Below are positions 46,286-58,110 of a DNA stretch of 64,000 bases, one piece after another (positions within the stretch are counted from its first letter, which is position 1; the number at the start of each line of letters is the position of its first letter). The DNA is from Podocnemis expansa (lineage: Eukaryota > Chordata > Testudines > Podocnemididae): contig ML681991.1 of the NCBI GenBank assembly GCA_007922195.1, positions 48,742,476 through 48,806,475 of the forward strand. The letters run 5' to 3'. The translations under genes and the position numbers were made by a program. The notes beneath the pieces were generated by a model, which was not told where the DNA came from, made no database searches, and saw only the letters and a program-made list of their open reading frames with translations.

Positions 46286-46869
46286 GGGAGTTTGTCTGGG
46301 TTGCACACATCTAGGAATGCTCCAAGCTGTGTTGTGCCTTCTAGCCAGCCCCCATCCCCATGTTTTCTGTGGTTGGGAGGCCAGTAAAGGCGACTTAAGG
46401 CAACTTCCCCTCCACATTGCCTTAAATCAATTTTATAAAGTTGACTTTATAAGTGGGAGTTATAAACTCGACATTCATTGATGCTAAAGTCGACTTTATT
46501 GCCCTGCAATGTAGACAGGGCTTTGTTTAAGTCAACTTAAAGGCCCTTAAGCTGACTTAAACACACAGTGTAGACATATCCCCTGGGAACAAACAGTGGT
46601 GGATTAATCAATATCTTGCCTGAGAAAGACCTGGGTGGAGAGGAATCAGTAAGAAGTGTTAATTATCTCAAAAAGGCTGCAGTCTACTGCAAAATGACTG
46701 AGTGTGTCTGTACACAAAGATTATACACCTTTATACTGGTGTAAATCAAGACAACCCCCACCATGGCTTGTATAGGAGTATAAAAGAAGAGTTTAGCCCT
46801 CAAGAGGTATGTCCATTATACTGGTATAACTACAGCAGAATAGCTAAAGCACTGACAATTTTATTGGTA

Positions 46870-46907
46870 TAGCAAAAACAAGAGGAGTCCTGTGGCATCT
46901 TATAGAC
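46870..46907 (-). repeat. Penelope-derived end, split by hAT
   Basis: AGGAGTCCTGTGGCATCTTATAGAC continues at 49211 as TTATAGACTAACAGATC after removal of the hAT at 46908-49210. Confidence 0.7.
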
Positions 46908-49210
46908 CAGGGGTGGCCAAATTTATGGAACTCAAGGGCCGCACAAATCAATCATTAAACCTTCGAGAACTGCATAGAGGTATACGACCACATATTTTTG
47001 CCTACTCAAAAATTACTAAGCTTAAAGTTCATTGCACACTTTAATTTTATCATAAAAACAGGGCACTAATGTCAGATTCTAATAATTACTTGAGGTTACA
47101 ATGAAAGCTATGCCTATACAGTAAAAATTTAGCTGTCACGAGATGTAGAGTACTTCAGGCTTGTGGCAAGGTTTTTTTGGTTTTTTTGGTTTTTAATCTG
47201 GGCAGTAACTTGTCAATGCAGTAGCTAAAAGCTCTCTCAGATGCTGATCTCTAAGTATTGCACAATGTTTTGAATTTCATTGTGGAATACAATGTTTCAC
47301 AGCAGTAAGTTGTGCCAAAAATTGAAAGTAATCTACATTCAGTTTTAGACTTTTCTCCTTTGTATTTTCATTTCTTAGTATTTCACATAATATTTAGGAC
47401 TTGTAAAACATGATTTTATTTTAACAATGAGTAAGTTGTATTAGGTCCTATGAGAAAATCTAAACATGCAGTGGCTTCTCCGACCATGCCACAGTTCCCT
47501 CCCCCACCCCCATTGCTGCTTCCCTGCTGTCTCTTACCACACCGCTTCTTCTCTGCTCTCCCTGACAGTGCCACACCTCTGCGCCCCCACCAACCCTGAC
47601 CCTGACCATGCCACCACTTCCCTGCCTGCTGGACAATGCTGCCCTTCCCTGCAGGGCTCTGACCACACTGCCCCAGAGGCAGCCTTAGTCAATTGGGGGC
47701 CCTAGGTGAAGGCCCATTGTCAGGCCCCCTAAAGGGCCCACTATCACCCTCCACTTCTACCCTCCCCCAGCCCCAGTCCCCCTTCTACTCCTAACCACCC
47801 CACCCCATCCCCCAGTACTCCCTGTTTGTTTTCCTGAACCGAACTAACATGTCTATCCCTTTGACCTCGTAAATTATTCCTGGGTAAGATATTTTTAAAG
47901 ACCTTCCCATCATGAAGCTTCTAAGTTGATCATCTTTCACTTAACATAAATGAGCTAATGCTAAACTACAAAGTTAAAATGAATATTTTAAAATTTTCAA
48001 AAAAGTATGAGCATTAATTAATAAATAAAAAGTGGTAAAATTAATGATGGCTCAAAAATAACAAATACCACATTTAAATTTTGGCATTCAAATCTTACCA
48101 ATTTTTCATATACGCTTAGGTTTATGTGAACTAGACATTTAATACAAATACAAATAAGTATAATAAATAATAATTAATAAAAAGAAGGTTTCTAATGGGT
48201 AACTATAAAAGAAAAACACCAAATTTCAATAAAAATCTCTGAAGTACTCAAGTTTATATGACTCTGGCCCCTTCAAAAATATTATATAGTAAGTACAGAA
48301 GAAGCTAAAAAATTACTTACCAAAAGAAAGACATACAGCAGAGACATCACTCACAGCTGTAATTACTGCCTAAGGGCAGCACTGTATTTATATGTAGCAG
48401 CAGCCTATATGGACTACCTAGTAACCTGAGCTAACCAAAGCCAAAGTAAAAATTGTCACAAAATCAAAGGAAAAGGCAAAAGAACAGGTAAAAAAGAAAA
48501 GAAAAAGACAATATTTCACAAAATTAAACAATGACAGAATAAATGGTCACAATGAGGAATTAAAAGCTGAGGCCACTGAAAAAAATTCCTGCTCTTGTGC
48601 TGTCTATTGCTTGCTCCTGCTTTTTTAGAAAGTCAAAGTGAAGGTGATGGGCAGATGATGGTGAAATCTGCAATTCAGACAAAGCACAGATCCTAATGAT
48701 AGCGTGCCTTGATGAGACAAGAGTGAAAAGTGCTTAGGCTTCCAGCCCTACTAGCTCTGCTAGATGGGAACAATTTCTATATTTTTCTATATTTTCATTT
48801 CGGTCCACCAAATTCAGGAGGGGGCCCCTTATTGCTTGGGGCCCTAGGCAGCCACCTGCCTCGCCTACCCCTAAAGTGGGTACCGCGCTGCCCTTCCCTG
48901 CCATCTGGACCCTGCTGCCCTTCCCTGCAGGGCTCTGCTCTGACGGCACCGCCTTTCCCTGCAAGGCTCTGACTTTGCTGCCACTTGCCTGCAGTTCCTA
49001 ACCATGCAGCCCTTCCCTGCCAGCTCTCACCATCCCCCGCATCCCTGCCAGCTCCTATCACGTCCCCGCCTTTCTGCTGTGCCAGAGCATTACTAACTTC
49101 TCGCCCCTGTCTTCCACCGTGCTGCCCTTCCCTGCCGTGCTCTTTGGGGAGCCGCAATTTTTCTTTGAAGAGCTGCAGGCGGCTCGTGAGCCGCAGTTTG
49201 GCCACATCTG
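46908..49210. mobile_element. hAT element with CAGGGGTGGCCAAA ends
   Basis: 2303 bp with inverted ends CAGGGGTGGCCAAATTT and GTTTGGCCACATCTG and a perfect TSD TTATAGAC (46900-46907, 49211-49218). No transposase is readable. It contains a second hAT at about 47674-48885. Terminal type is as at 1411-1594. Confidence 0.9.
47674..48885. mobile_element. hAT element, CAGAGGCGGCTTT type, nested
   Basis: CAGAGGCAGCCTTAG with GGGGCCCTAGG at left; at right GGCCCTAGG.. and CTCGCCTACCCCTAAAGTGG, the inverse of the left end of the 30150 element. TSD CACTGCCC/CGCTGCCC (7 of 8). The AT-rich interior has no readable protein. Confidence 0.6.
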
Positions 49211-49507
49211 TTATAGACTAACAGATCTCTTCAGGTAAGCTTTTGTGAAGGTAGAATATCAAACAATGAATGTTGCTGAAGAGAAGGAGGAAAGAGACCA
49301 ATTGTATTGTCACAGCACACAGAACTGCTCACACTACAACAAAAGTGAGAAGATAACAGATTGTCTTAAAATGCCCTGGTGAGAGATCATCTCTTGATAT
49401 TGGAAAGAAAGTAAAATTGAAAGATGCTCAAAGAACAGCAACAAAAATATTAGACCTCTGTATAACGAAAACTCAAAAAATAATAATGGGATCAGGTTGT
49501 CTTACAG

Positions 49508-49722
49508 CAGGGGTCTCAATCTCAAATCACCACGGGGGCCGCATGAGGGCTAGTAGAGGGCTGCATGAGGAGTTGTATATTAGCCTGAGGGCCACACCAG
49601 TGAAGCCTTTCCATACACTGATATTGCAAATATTGGTAATGATCGTGTCATTGCAGGCCACAGGAAATAGTTTCAGGGGCCGCATGCAGTCCATGGGCCT
49701 CGTGTTTGAGACCCCTGGACTA
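49508..49722. mobile_element. hAT-like MITE with CAGGGGTCTCAA ends
   Basis: CAGGGGTCTCAATCTCAAAT and TGTTTGAGACCCCTG are inverted. The interior has GGGGGCCGCATG words on both strands. No clear TSD. Confidence 0.6.
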
Positions 49723-50560
49723 GAGCTTCCTGCAGTCTCCAATGGCTAGTGTCCACCCCACTTCCCCACAACCCTGCTTCCCTATTGTTATTCCCTCCTG
49801 GACTATGAGTCATTGTGAAGGTATGCATTCCATTAAACCTGCAGTGTCTGCCTGCAGGGGGATTTAAAGTGCGCTCTGCCTACATGACTTAAGCTACAGG
49901 TTGACTAACAGTGCCTGAGCTGCTAGGAAAGAATTTAAAGAGGCAGGAGCCAGCCTGATCTTCAGGCGGGCTAGGCTCCCCTAAGAACTGTCACTCGAAG
50001 CCGTGTGCGTCTCTTNNNNNNNNNNACTCCCAAGTAGGATTTGAACCCCAACTCCAGCACCTATGACTAACCCAGGCAGCCCCTTGTACAGGAGGCCTCT
50101 TTCTGTGAGACAGTATCACACTCATGCCTGAGTTGTGTACTAACACCCTGTTTCCTTTGTTACCTTTCTCTGTGTTCAAATGGCCTTGTTTGCTGGGGCC
50201 TGACTGATTAAGAGCACCATATCAGTCACCTTCAGTTTTCTCCGCCTGTCTGTGCCTGCAAACATGACTGGGGGGTGGATGTTGTGAGGTTTGCAAGGCC
50301 TCCAATGCCAGCATTCAATAGGTGAGAATCAGAGACCCACCAGTTCCCCTTGGAGCAGAGATTGGGGGCAGGAGAAAGAGGAATTCCCTTGTCTGGGGTC
50401 AGGCTCAGCGGTGCAACCAGACACCATCACCTGCATTTCCTAATGGTGCTTGGGACACAGCATCTTGCCTCACCCCTCCAGCCACGGCACCTCTTTAGGA
50501 GAAGAAACCCCTGAAATGAGCAGAGTCATTTTTTAGCCTCTGGGACTAAACACAGCTGGG
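49723..50560. other. unassigned sequence with 10-base gap
   Basis: It holds an N10 gap (50016-50025). On the minus strand near 50030-50060 GGGGTTCAAATCC resembles a pol III box B, but no tRNA can be built. Confidence 0.35.
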
Positions 50561-50894
50561 CAGGAGCGTCACTGCCTCAAGGAAGGACCCAGGGCACGGG
50601 TCCAGGCCACACCCTTGGCCCCGATTCTGCACGGGGGCCCAACCTGGCCTCAGGCACCAGCTGCCGCCAGCCTGGCCCTGGATCCCTGGCTGGGAACAGG
50701 GCAGGTAGCGGCACCCACAGCCACAGGCAGCCTGGCCTAGGACAGGGCCAGAAGCAGCCGTCGTCACCACGGGCGGCCAGGCCTCTGATCTCAAGCCAGA
50801 GACCAGGGGAGGCAGGGGCTGCACCAGGAATCAGGGCACTGGTGCTGGTATTTGGGACACGAGCCCCATGTGCCAGGCCCCAGTGATGCCTCTG
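50561..50894. mobile_element. hAT MITE, CAGAGGCRTC family, copy 4
   Basis: CAGGAGCGTCACTGCC to CAGTGATGCCTCTG, reversed relative to copy 1, with a perfect TSD CAGCTGGG (50553-50560, 50895-50902). Confidence 0.85.
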
Positions 50895-51730
50895 CAGCTG
50901 GGGAGGGAGGAGCCCGGGGATGGGCTAGCAGGCGGCTGAGGGTCAAGAGTGAGGGTCACTACGTTCTAAGCCTCTGTTATCTGCCAGCTTTCATGACGCA
51001 CCTCATATATTGTTGCTTGTTGGTGCCGGGTCCCCTGACCACTTTTGTTTGCTGAGTTTCTCCTCAGTCACCTTGATGGATTGTGGAGTTGGGCTGTATA
51101 TAATGGGGCTAGAAGGGAAGGTGATGCAGGGACACTCTGCTCTGTCGGCTGCTAAATCTGTCTCGCTGGACCCCTGCTCCAGGTACTGGGTAAGCTGCAG
51201 GCTTCCACAGGATCAGCTGCAAAGCAGAGGTGAGGGGTCCCTCCTCCTGACTCCTGGATTCTATCCAGTCTCTGGGAGGGGAGCAGAATCTGGTGCAGGG
51301 AAGAGATCCTGGTTTCTAGCAGTGATCCTATGCTAAATCCCAGTATGACATGTGGTGTGTCAGGGGACGGCTCTGTGCCTCAGTTTCCTTATTTTTGAAA
51401 TGAGCTCAGTGGCCAGGCAGCATCTTTTCATTCTTTGCTGCAGGTCTCTCTGCTGTCTAGCTCCCTGGATGCCAGCCTGTTGTAGGTGCTGCTAGCAGCT
51501 CTGACACAAGGCTGGGATGGCTGGAGCCCCAGGCTCTGTTCTTGTACCAGCCACCACCCTGTTAATGTGATCCTGAGCCGTGCATGTCCCTGGGATGTGA
51601 CACACTCATGACTCAGGCACAAACCATCAAGAATCATGGGCCCGTGTGCCACACAGACAGACCTCCCACATGTCCCAAGGCCAGTCTGGATCCGCAAGCC
51701 TGTCCTGGACACAAAAATGTGGCTTTACTT

Positions 51731-51870
51731 GTTCCCCTCAGGTGAAAAAGCTAGGGTTGCTTTACAATAAGCAGGGCAGAGACCTTTACTGGGGGGGCCA
51801 TATCTAAGGTTTCCTGGGCTATAAGAAGAAAGGGACAGGCCCCCTTTGTGTCCCTGGCACAGGTCACCAA
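51731..51870 (+). repeat. unnamed repeat, copy 1
   Basis: GGGCAGAGACCTTTACTGGG through CTATAAGAAGAAAGGGACAG to CCCCTTTGTGTCCCTGGCAC matches, with changes, 55900-56035 (GGGGCAGAGGCCTTTATCTG ... CTATAAGGAGAAAGAGACAG ... CCCCTTTTGTTCCCGCCACAG). Both have a TATA-like CTATAAG. Family unknown. Confidence 0.5.
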
Positions 51871-51887
51871 ATGGCTGGAGCTGTGCA

Positions 51888-52751
51888 CAGAGGCATCGCT
51901 GGTGCTGGGCACACGGGACACGTGTCCTTAATCCCAGCACCGGTGCCCCAGATCTGGCGGGGCCACCAGTCTCCAGCCCAATTGGGCCAGAGATCCGGGG
52001 CCCAGCCACCGCCAGCCACTGCAGCCCCGTCCCCAGCTGGGGATCCAGGGCCCGGCCAGCCACCCGCAGTGGCGGCAGCCCCATCCCCGGCTGGATATGG
52101 GGGGCCCGGCCTCCCACGGCCACCTCTGGCTCCGTCCTGTGTTCAGTTTTGGGCTCCCCACTACAAAAAGGACAGGGACATGCTAGAGAGAGTCCAGTGG
52201 AGGGCAACCAAAATGATTAAAGGGCTGGAGCACAAGCCCCATGAGGAAAGACTGGAAGCATTAGGCTTATTTAGTCTGCAGAAGAGAAGATTGAGGGGGG
52301 ATTTGATAGCAACCTTCAACTACTTGAAGGGATGCTCTAAGGAAGATGGAGGTCGACTGTTCTCAGTAATAACAGAGGACAGAACGAGGAGCAATGGTCT
52401 CAAGTTGCAGTTAGGGAGGTCGAGGCTGGATATTAGAAAAAAAACTTTTTTACTAGGAGAGTGGTGAAGCATTGGAATGAGCTGCCGAGGGAGGTGGTGG
52501 AGTCTCCATCTTTGGAGGTGTTTAAGGCCCGGCTGGACAAAACCATGACTGGGATGGTTTAGTGGGAGTGGTCCTGCCTCTGGCAGGGGGTTGGACTAGA
52601 TGACCTATGAGGTCCCTTCCAACCCTAGGATTCTATGATTCTATGATCCAGGGCTAGCAGCCAACGGCGGCGCAGCAGCTTCTGGCCCTGTCCCCAGCCA
52701 GAGGGTGGGGCCTGCGGCCTGGGGGCTGGGCCTGGGCCAGCGATGCCTCTG
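51888..52751. mobile_element. hAT MITE, CAGAGGCRTC family, copy 5
   Basis: CAGAGGCATCGCTGG to CCAGCGATGCCTCTG with TSD GCTGTGCA/GCTGTGTA (51880-51887, 52752-52759). A CR1 3' end is inserted at about 52134-52648. Confidence 0.85.
52134..52648 (+). mobile_element. CR1 LINE 3' fragment D
   Basis: It encodes [40 protein letters not shown] and [20 protein letters not shown] and ends in the ATTCTATG tail. It is inside the MITE, hence younger than that insertion. Confidence 0.9.
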
Positions 52752-52759
52752 GCTGTGTA

Positions 52760-53748
52760 TATCATAGATTCCTGCCATGTGGGAAGGAGATGCTGAAAAG
52801 CACTTGCAAGGAAGCATAACATGCCAGAGGGGAGAGAATTGTGTCAATTTTTACCCCTTGCCACTGCGGCTGTCTGCCTGGGTCACCTACAAGCATCTGC
52901 TGGTCCCTCCACCTCAGTTAACTCTCAGCCAGGCCCAAAAACTTTTATTCTGCACTCTCCAGCCCTCTTCTGGATAGTCCAGATGTCACAGCTCAATTGC
53001 CTCAGAGAAGGGCCAATAACTGTCCAACAATCTGCTACTTTAGCTAGAGTTACCAACTGGTTTGCCCTGGCTGGGCTTCAATTCAAGTGAAAACCAGGTG
53101 ACTGAGGTAGGAAGAGCTGGCTTTAAGGGAGCATGAGGATCAAGTCAGAAAAGCCACAAGAGAAATAAAGACACAACACTTTTCAGCTGCTATAACTTCA
53201 CAAGCTAAACTGGATTCAAAGCAAAATCCTTCCATGTTCCCAGCAATATGGCTGGTCAAAGTTTCAGGTCAGGTCAAGGGCACCGCCCAAAACCAAAAGG
53301 CTGGCTCCTTTGTCTTCTGAGATGATGGAGATGATTTGGGGTGGTTTTGCCCCTCACTTTTCACCATTAGAAATGCAGTTTACGCCTTAGGTAATATCTA
53401 GTCCCACAAGGTCCCACAGTGAAAGAGATTCCACACTGCGGTTAGCTAAAATTCCTGCCTTGCTTCCTTGCTGGAGAATGGTCCCTTGACAGGTCATGAC
53501 CTATCAACTTTGATGACATGAGGCACTGCCTTTGGGAAACCAGTCTAGCCCATTCCCACACTCATCTGAAAAACACAGTGTAGTCAGCATTCCAGCTCAT
53601 GGTCATGATTCTGCACATGCACATTGTACCTAGGAATACTAACAATCGAGGTGACATTATTCTTTAAATGATGCCTCCCTAGGCATGTTTTGCACAGTGA
53701 TTATTAGAGTGCTGAGGGAGACACTCATCTCCACCACAGATTGTTGCC
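52760..53748. other. unassigned sequence
   Basis: No gene or repeat end is recognised. Confidence 0.4.
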
Positions 53749-54213
53749 CTCTAAGTCAGTGGTTCCCAACCAGTGTGCCACGGCACACTGGTGTGCTGCA
53801 GCAACACTCAAAGTGTGCTGCGATCATCCCCGACAGCTGGAGTTCCCTCCCTGCTCAGCCCAGCCATGTGGGCTGTGAAGGGCTGTGAAAAGGGAGGGGT
53901 TAAAGTAAGGGGGAAGGCACCCAAACACAGTTTGGGGGGCCCCCTATTTTTAGACAGGCAGCCTTCCACCCCCCCTAAAAATAAAGGACAGCACCAGAAG
54001 GCAGAGTTCCAGGGGTCCCCCCTAAAAATACCAGTGTTCCAGGGGTCCCCCCTAAAAAACACAGCGTTCCAGTGGCTCCACCTTAAAACCTTCTCCACCT
54101 TAAGCCCAGCCATTGGATTGCTGCCTGAGGCTGGGAGTATGTGAATCTCCCCCTGCAGGGCCCAGCAGCTTGTGTCAGCCAGCCAGCAAATAGCCCAGGT
54201 AAGGGCTTTGGGG

Positions 54214-54892
54214 CAATATTCCCTCTAAGCTGCGCTGGCGCGCTGCAGCGCAGCCTGCCACAGCCGCCAGCGCAGAGAAGGTTGCTGGCAGTGCATCGCC
54301 GGCAGCCAGAGTCCCTGGCTAGAGCTCCTCTGGGGCTGGGAGTTTTCAAAACTCCCGCCCAGAGAAGCTCGAACGGAGCATGCCCAGAAAATCTGGGCAT
54401 GCTCCGTAGAGCTTCTCTGGCCCCAGGAGCTGTGGCTGGGCCGTCTGGCTCCAGCCACAAGGTAAGTTTCTGGGGGCCGCCGGGAGTGGGGGCGGGGAGG
54501 CTGCTGGGCAGCAGGGAGTGGGCCTGTGGGGGCGGTCAGGAGCAGATGCGCGGGGGCAGGGGGGGCCGCTGGGAGCAGGGGGGGCTGCCGGGAGTAGGGA
54601 GCAGCTAGGAGCAGGGGGCGGGGGGGGCGGCTGGGAGCGGGCTGCAGGGGTGGGAGGGTGGCTGGGGGCAGGGGGGCTGCTGGGCAGCCGGGAGTTGGCC
54701 CATGGGAGCAGGGGGGCCGGCCAGGAGTGGGGGCGGCTGGGATTGGGCCCACGGGGGCAGGGAGGGCTGCCGGGAGTAGGGGGTGGGGGGGCAGCCGGGA
54801 GCGGGCCCGCAGGGGTGGGGGGGCCGCTGGGAGCAGGAGCGGGCCCACGGGGGGGGCAGCTCAGCTGCCAGCATCTCTTAGAGGGAACATTG
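54214..54892. mobile_element. CAATGTTCCC-family MITE nested in hAT
   Basis: 679 bp from CAATATTCCCTCTAAGCTGC to CTTAGAGGGAACATTG; TSD CTTTGGGG/CTTTGTGG (54206-54213, 54893-54900). It is a sister of 9583-10163: the same GCGCTGGCGCGCTGCAGCGC start and a G-rich tandem interior. Confidence 0.85.
54470..54850 (+). repeat. G-rich minisatellite inside MITE
   Basis: Units around GGGGGGCTGCCGGGAGCAGG repeat for about 380 bp. Runs of 3-8 G are frequent, so it is quadruplex-prone. Confidence 0.8.
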
Positions 54893-55630
54893 CTTTGTGG
54901 GGGGAGAGCTGCTGCAGAATGTGTGGGGCAGGTGCGTGTGTGTGTAGCAGAAGTGGGTGGGAGTGGCTGTGTAGCTGGGGTTGTGGGGTGGCTGTTTGGC
55001 TAGGTGTGTGTTTAGCTAGGGAGTGGGGTGGCTGTGTGGGGGGGGTGTAGCTGGAGGCTGGAGGCCTACTTCTGGCCCCTGCAGTGATGGCAGGGTCCAT
55101 CACAGGCAGCCTAGGGCTGGGGGAGGGGAAGACGGGACCCACTGGCATTGGAGGGAGCAGCAGTGGGGTGAGGATTTGCCCTGGGTGGCAGGGAGCCACT
55201 GTGGAGAAGGGGGAAGTGAGTGCCACACCATGCTCCCCTGCCCTACCTTCCCACTCCTCAGATTCTCCCCTGCTCCCCTGCAAAGCCACTTTTGTTCTCC
55301 CTTCCTCTCGCCTCTCTTGCCACCATTGTGGTCTTCCCCACATGGCTGCCTTTGTCCTCTTTTGCCACCCCAGACTGCATGGCTCCCCACACTCATTCCT
55401 GCCACTCCGTATGACTGCTGACCTCCCCTCTCTTGCACCCCTGCTCTGCTACCCCTACTACCCTACATGGCAACATTTCTGTAACACTGTGCCATGGTTC
55501 ATGAATATTCATAAGTAATTTATGTTAATTTGAATATTGATGAGCTTTTTAATGGTGGTGTGCCTCAAAAAATATCAAGGTATCCAAGTGTGCCACGGCA
55601 GAGAAAAGGTTGGGAACCACTGCTCTAAGT

Positions 55631-56594
55631 ATGGCTTTGTAAAGAGTAACAAAAGGCAGCTGGTGACATACCGGCCAGTAACCTCAGTGTATTATGTAAC
55701 CATGGACAGCGCATCAAGTGCTACATCTGTGAGCTGCATAGACAAACCTAGCACCTACTTTCAGGGCAAACTTGATCAACACGTTTGCCCTTCCATCAGG
55801 AATGTGACTTTACCTGTCTGCCTAATGTGGGAGACATGGGACATTATATTTGTCTCTGAGTCAACAGTCAATTGGGAGACAAGGCAGGAAGCCGGGATTG
55901 CAATTAGCCAGTGTAATTGGAGACCAGTCAGCGGGGCAGAGGCCTTTATCTGGGTGTGCCCATAGAAGGTCAGCTGGACTATAAGGAGAAAGAGACAGAG
56001 CAATCCCCTTTTGTTCCCGCCACAGCTCTCTCAACGAACAGCCATGAGGGATAGGAACAGTAAGAAATTGCTTTAGGTAGGACACAGCACTTCGCCACGG
56101 ACTGTCGCCAGTTAAGGTCAGTTTCAGGACCCAGAGTTATATTTGGCCTTTATTTTGGCATATTCGCGTTCTCTATCTTCTCTGTGTGCCTGGGGTCACG
56201 TACAGCTTCTCTCATTAGGCCTGTATGTGTCCTGGTTTGGTTAGGAACTCACCTGAGCCCTGGGATATAGACGTGATGGGTGGGGATCACCTTTGGAGAC
56301 GCTAGGCTGGGTGATTTCTGGGTGCAGTCGGGTGGGGTGCTGCAGGAAGACACTGCTGGAGAAGTTGAGAGCTAGAAGACACCAAGTAACCTGAAAGGTG
56401 AGGTTAGGGTGGGCAGGGGTCTGAGGAGTTTGTAGGACAGATAGGAAAGGCAATGAGCCAAGGGGGGCTGACATGATGACTTATAGCTCTGAACTTCCCA
56501 AAAAATGCCTCAGCAGCTCCCAGCACAATGAGGACCTGATCCTGGTCACGGTCTGGGCAGCACCTGGGACAAGAGGTGCCTGGTCCTGTTTAGG
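55631..56594. other. unassigned; contains second copy of the 51.7-kb repeat
   Basis: Positions 55900-56035 match 51731-51870. Otherwise nothing is recognised. Confidence 0.45.
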
Positions 56595-57446
56595 GTGTGG
56601 ACCACTGTTCCCTCTAAGGCGCGCGGCAGCGCGGCCGCGTGCTTAAAAAAATCCTGCCGCGCAGGATTTTCCTGCCCCCGCGCATGGGCAGTTCAGGGGC
56701 AGCGTGGCCGAGGGGAGACGCGCCGGAGTGCTGTGTCCGAGCATGAGCCTCAGCCCAGCCCCTCAGCCGGAGGAAGGGAGGGTCTGGGGGCTCGGGTCAG
56801 CCCTGCCACTCCTCCCTCCCCTCCCCTCCCCTCCCCTCCCTTCCCCGGAGCCTGTTCGCGTGGCCAGCCCCAGCCTCCAGCCCGGGGTCCTCCTTGCCGG
56901 TCAGCACTGTGGCCTCCTGCCCCCTGCCCAGCTCTTTGGCCAGTAAAGAGGGCTGGGGGAGGGGTTGGGTTGGTCAGGCAGCTGGCACGGAAAGTGTGGG
57001 GGCAGGGAGGGTGTATGGGGAGGGTGGAGAAGGGGTCAGGATGGTGGGTTGGGGAGGGCTTGGGGGGGCTGAAAGAGAAGATGGGGAGCTGGGGGGTGGG
57101 GTTTAGGAGGGCTGGAATGGGGGCAGGGAGCTCAGGGAGTCGGAATTGGGGCAATTCTTCAGCTTTTTAAACAAGAGGCATGGCAAAAAGTAAGTGCCAT
57201 TCATATCCTGAAGTTTGAAACTCCTCAAGTGGGAAGCAGGGAGTGCATAGTGCCAAAATGTCCCTTCTGTAACTAGATAAAGCTGTGGAGGTGAAAAATC
57301 TACAAATCAGTTGTATATTTCCTGAAAGCTAGTGTGGATGTTACTTAAGTGGAGTGACTGAACAGTGAGAGTGTTTGAGCATGCTAACCCTGTGCTTTCA
57401 AAGAACCTGGAAGATGTTTTCTCCAGAATCCTGTAAATTACAACAA

Positions 57447-57570
57447 TTCATTACAAAACAAACAAGGAGTCCTGTGGTGCTTAAAGACTATCAATATATT
57501 GGTTGCATGAGCTTTCATGGGAGAAAACCTCATTTCATCAGATGCTTTGAAGAACAATTCACAGAAATCT
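57447..57570 (-). repeat. Penelope-derived end fragment
   Basis: AAGGAGTCCTGTGGTGCTTA, then GCATGAGCTTTCATGGGAGA and CATTTCATCAGATGCTTTG. Confidence 0.65.
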
Positions 57571-57999
57571 TAGAGATGTAATAGAGATATCAGATAAGTA
57601 CTTGTTTTAAATATAGTAACAGCCAAAAGACTGGGAATCAAAGGAGCCATGAGATTATTCTCTTCACTATGCACCCTAATCTGTCCATCAGAAGAAATCA
57701 TAATGCATTAAAGGGATGTGGTATTTTGGTAGAGATTTTCTCTTAAATATAGCCCCAAAATGATGGGGCAGGTAAAGATACAAGGGACTGAAAATAGGCT
57801 TTTAAGAAATACTGTAGCCTTATCTTAAAGCAGCTAGAAGCCCATTGTTTTGATTTCAGCTGTGTTTAGCATCCTTCTTGTAGCAGCATTTTCCTGAAAA
57901 GAGATGCCTGGAATCTTTTTTTGATTTTGAAAATTTCAATAGAATTTACCCCTCTGGGACCATCAAGACATCTTAAATGCTGCCAATTTCCAAAGGGGT

Positions 58000-58110
58000 A
58001 GCCATGTTAGTCCATTCCAGGAAAACAAAACAAAACAAGGAGTCTCCCACGAAAGCTCATGCGAAAAATAAATCTTAGTCTTTAAGTGCCACACGACTCC
58101 TTATGTATTT
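58000..58110 (+). repeat. Penelope-derived end fragments
   Basis: GGGTAGCCATGTTAGTCCAT and AAAGCTCATGCGAAAAATAA with TCTTAGTCTTTAAGTGCCAC; two partial ends joined. Confidence 0.6.

Larger units (their letters stand above)
44756..46582. mobile_element. Harbinger-like element with GGCTATGTCTA ends
   Basis: The left end GGCTATGTCTATACTAC is inverted at the right as GTGTAGACATATCC. Both subterminal regions repeat AAGTCGACTTTA-like words. Inside lie a Penelope fragment and a minisatellite, so it is a decayed carrier. The TSD is unclear. Confidence 0.5.
53757..55622. mobile_element. hAT element with CAGTGGTTCCCAACC ends
   Basis: 1866 bp with inverted ends CAGTGGTTCCCAACC and GGTTGGGAACCACTG and a perfect TSD CTCTAAGT (53749-53756, 55623-55630). 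Near 53990-54075 a unit of about 30 bp (GTTCCAGGGGTCCCCCCTAA) repeats. No transposase is readable. It hosts the MITE at 54214. Confidence 0.9.
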
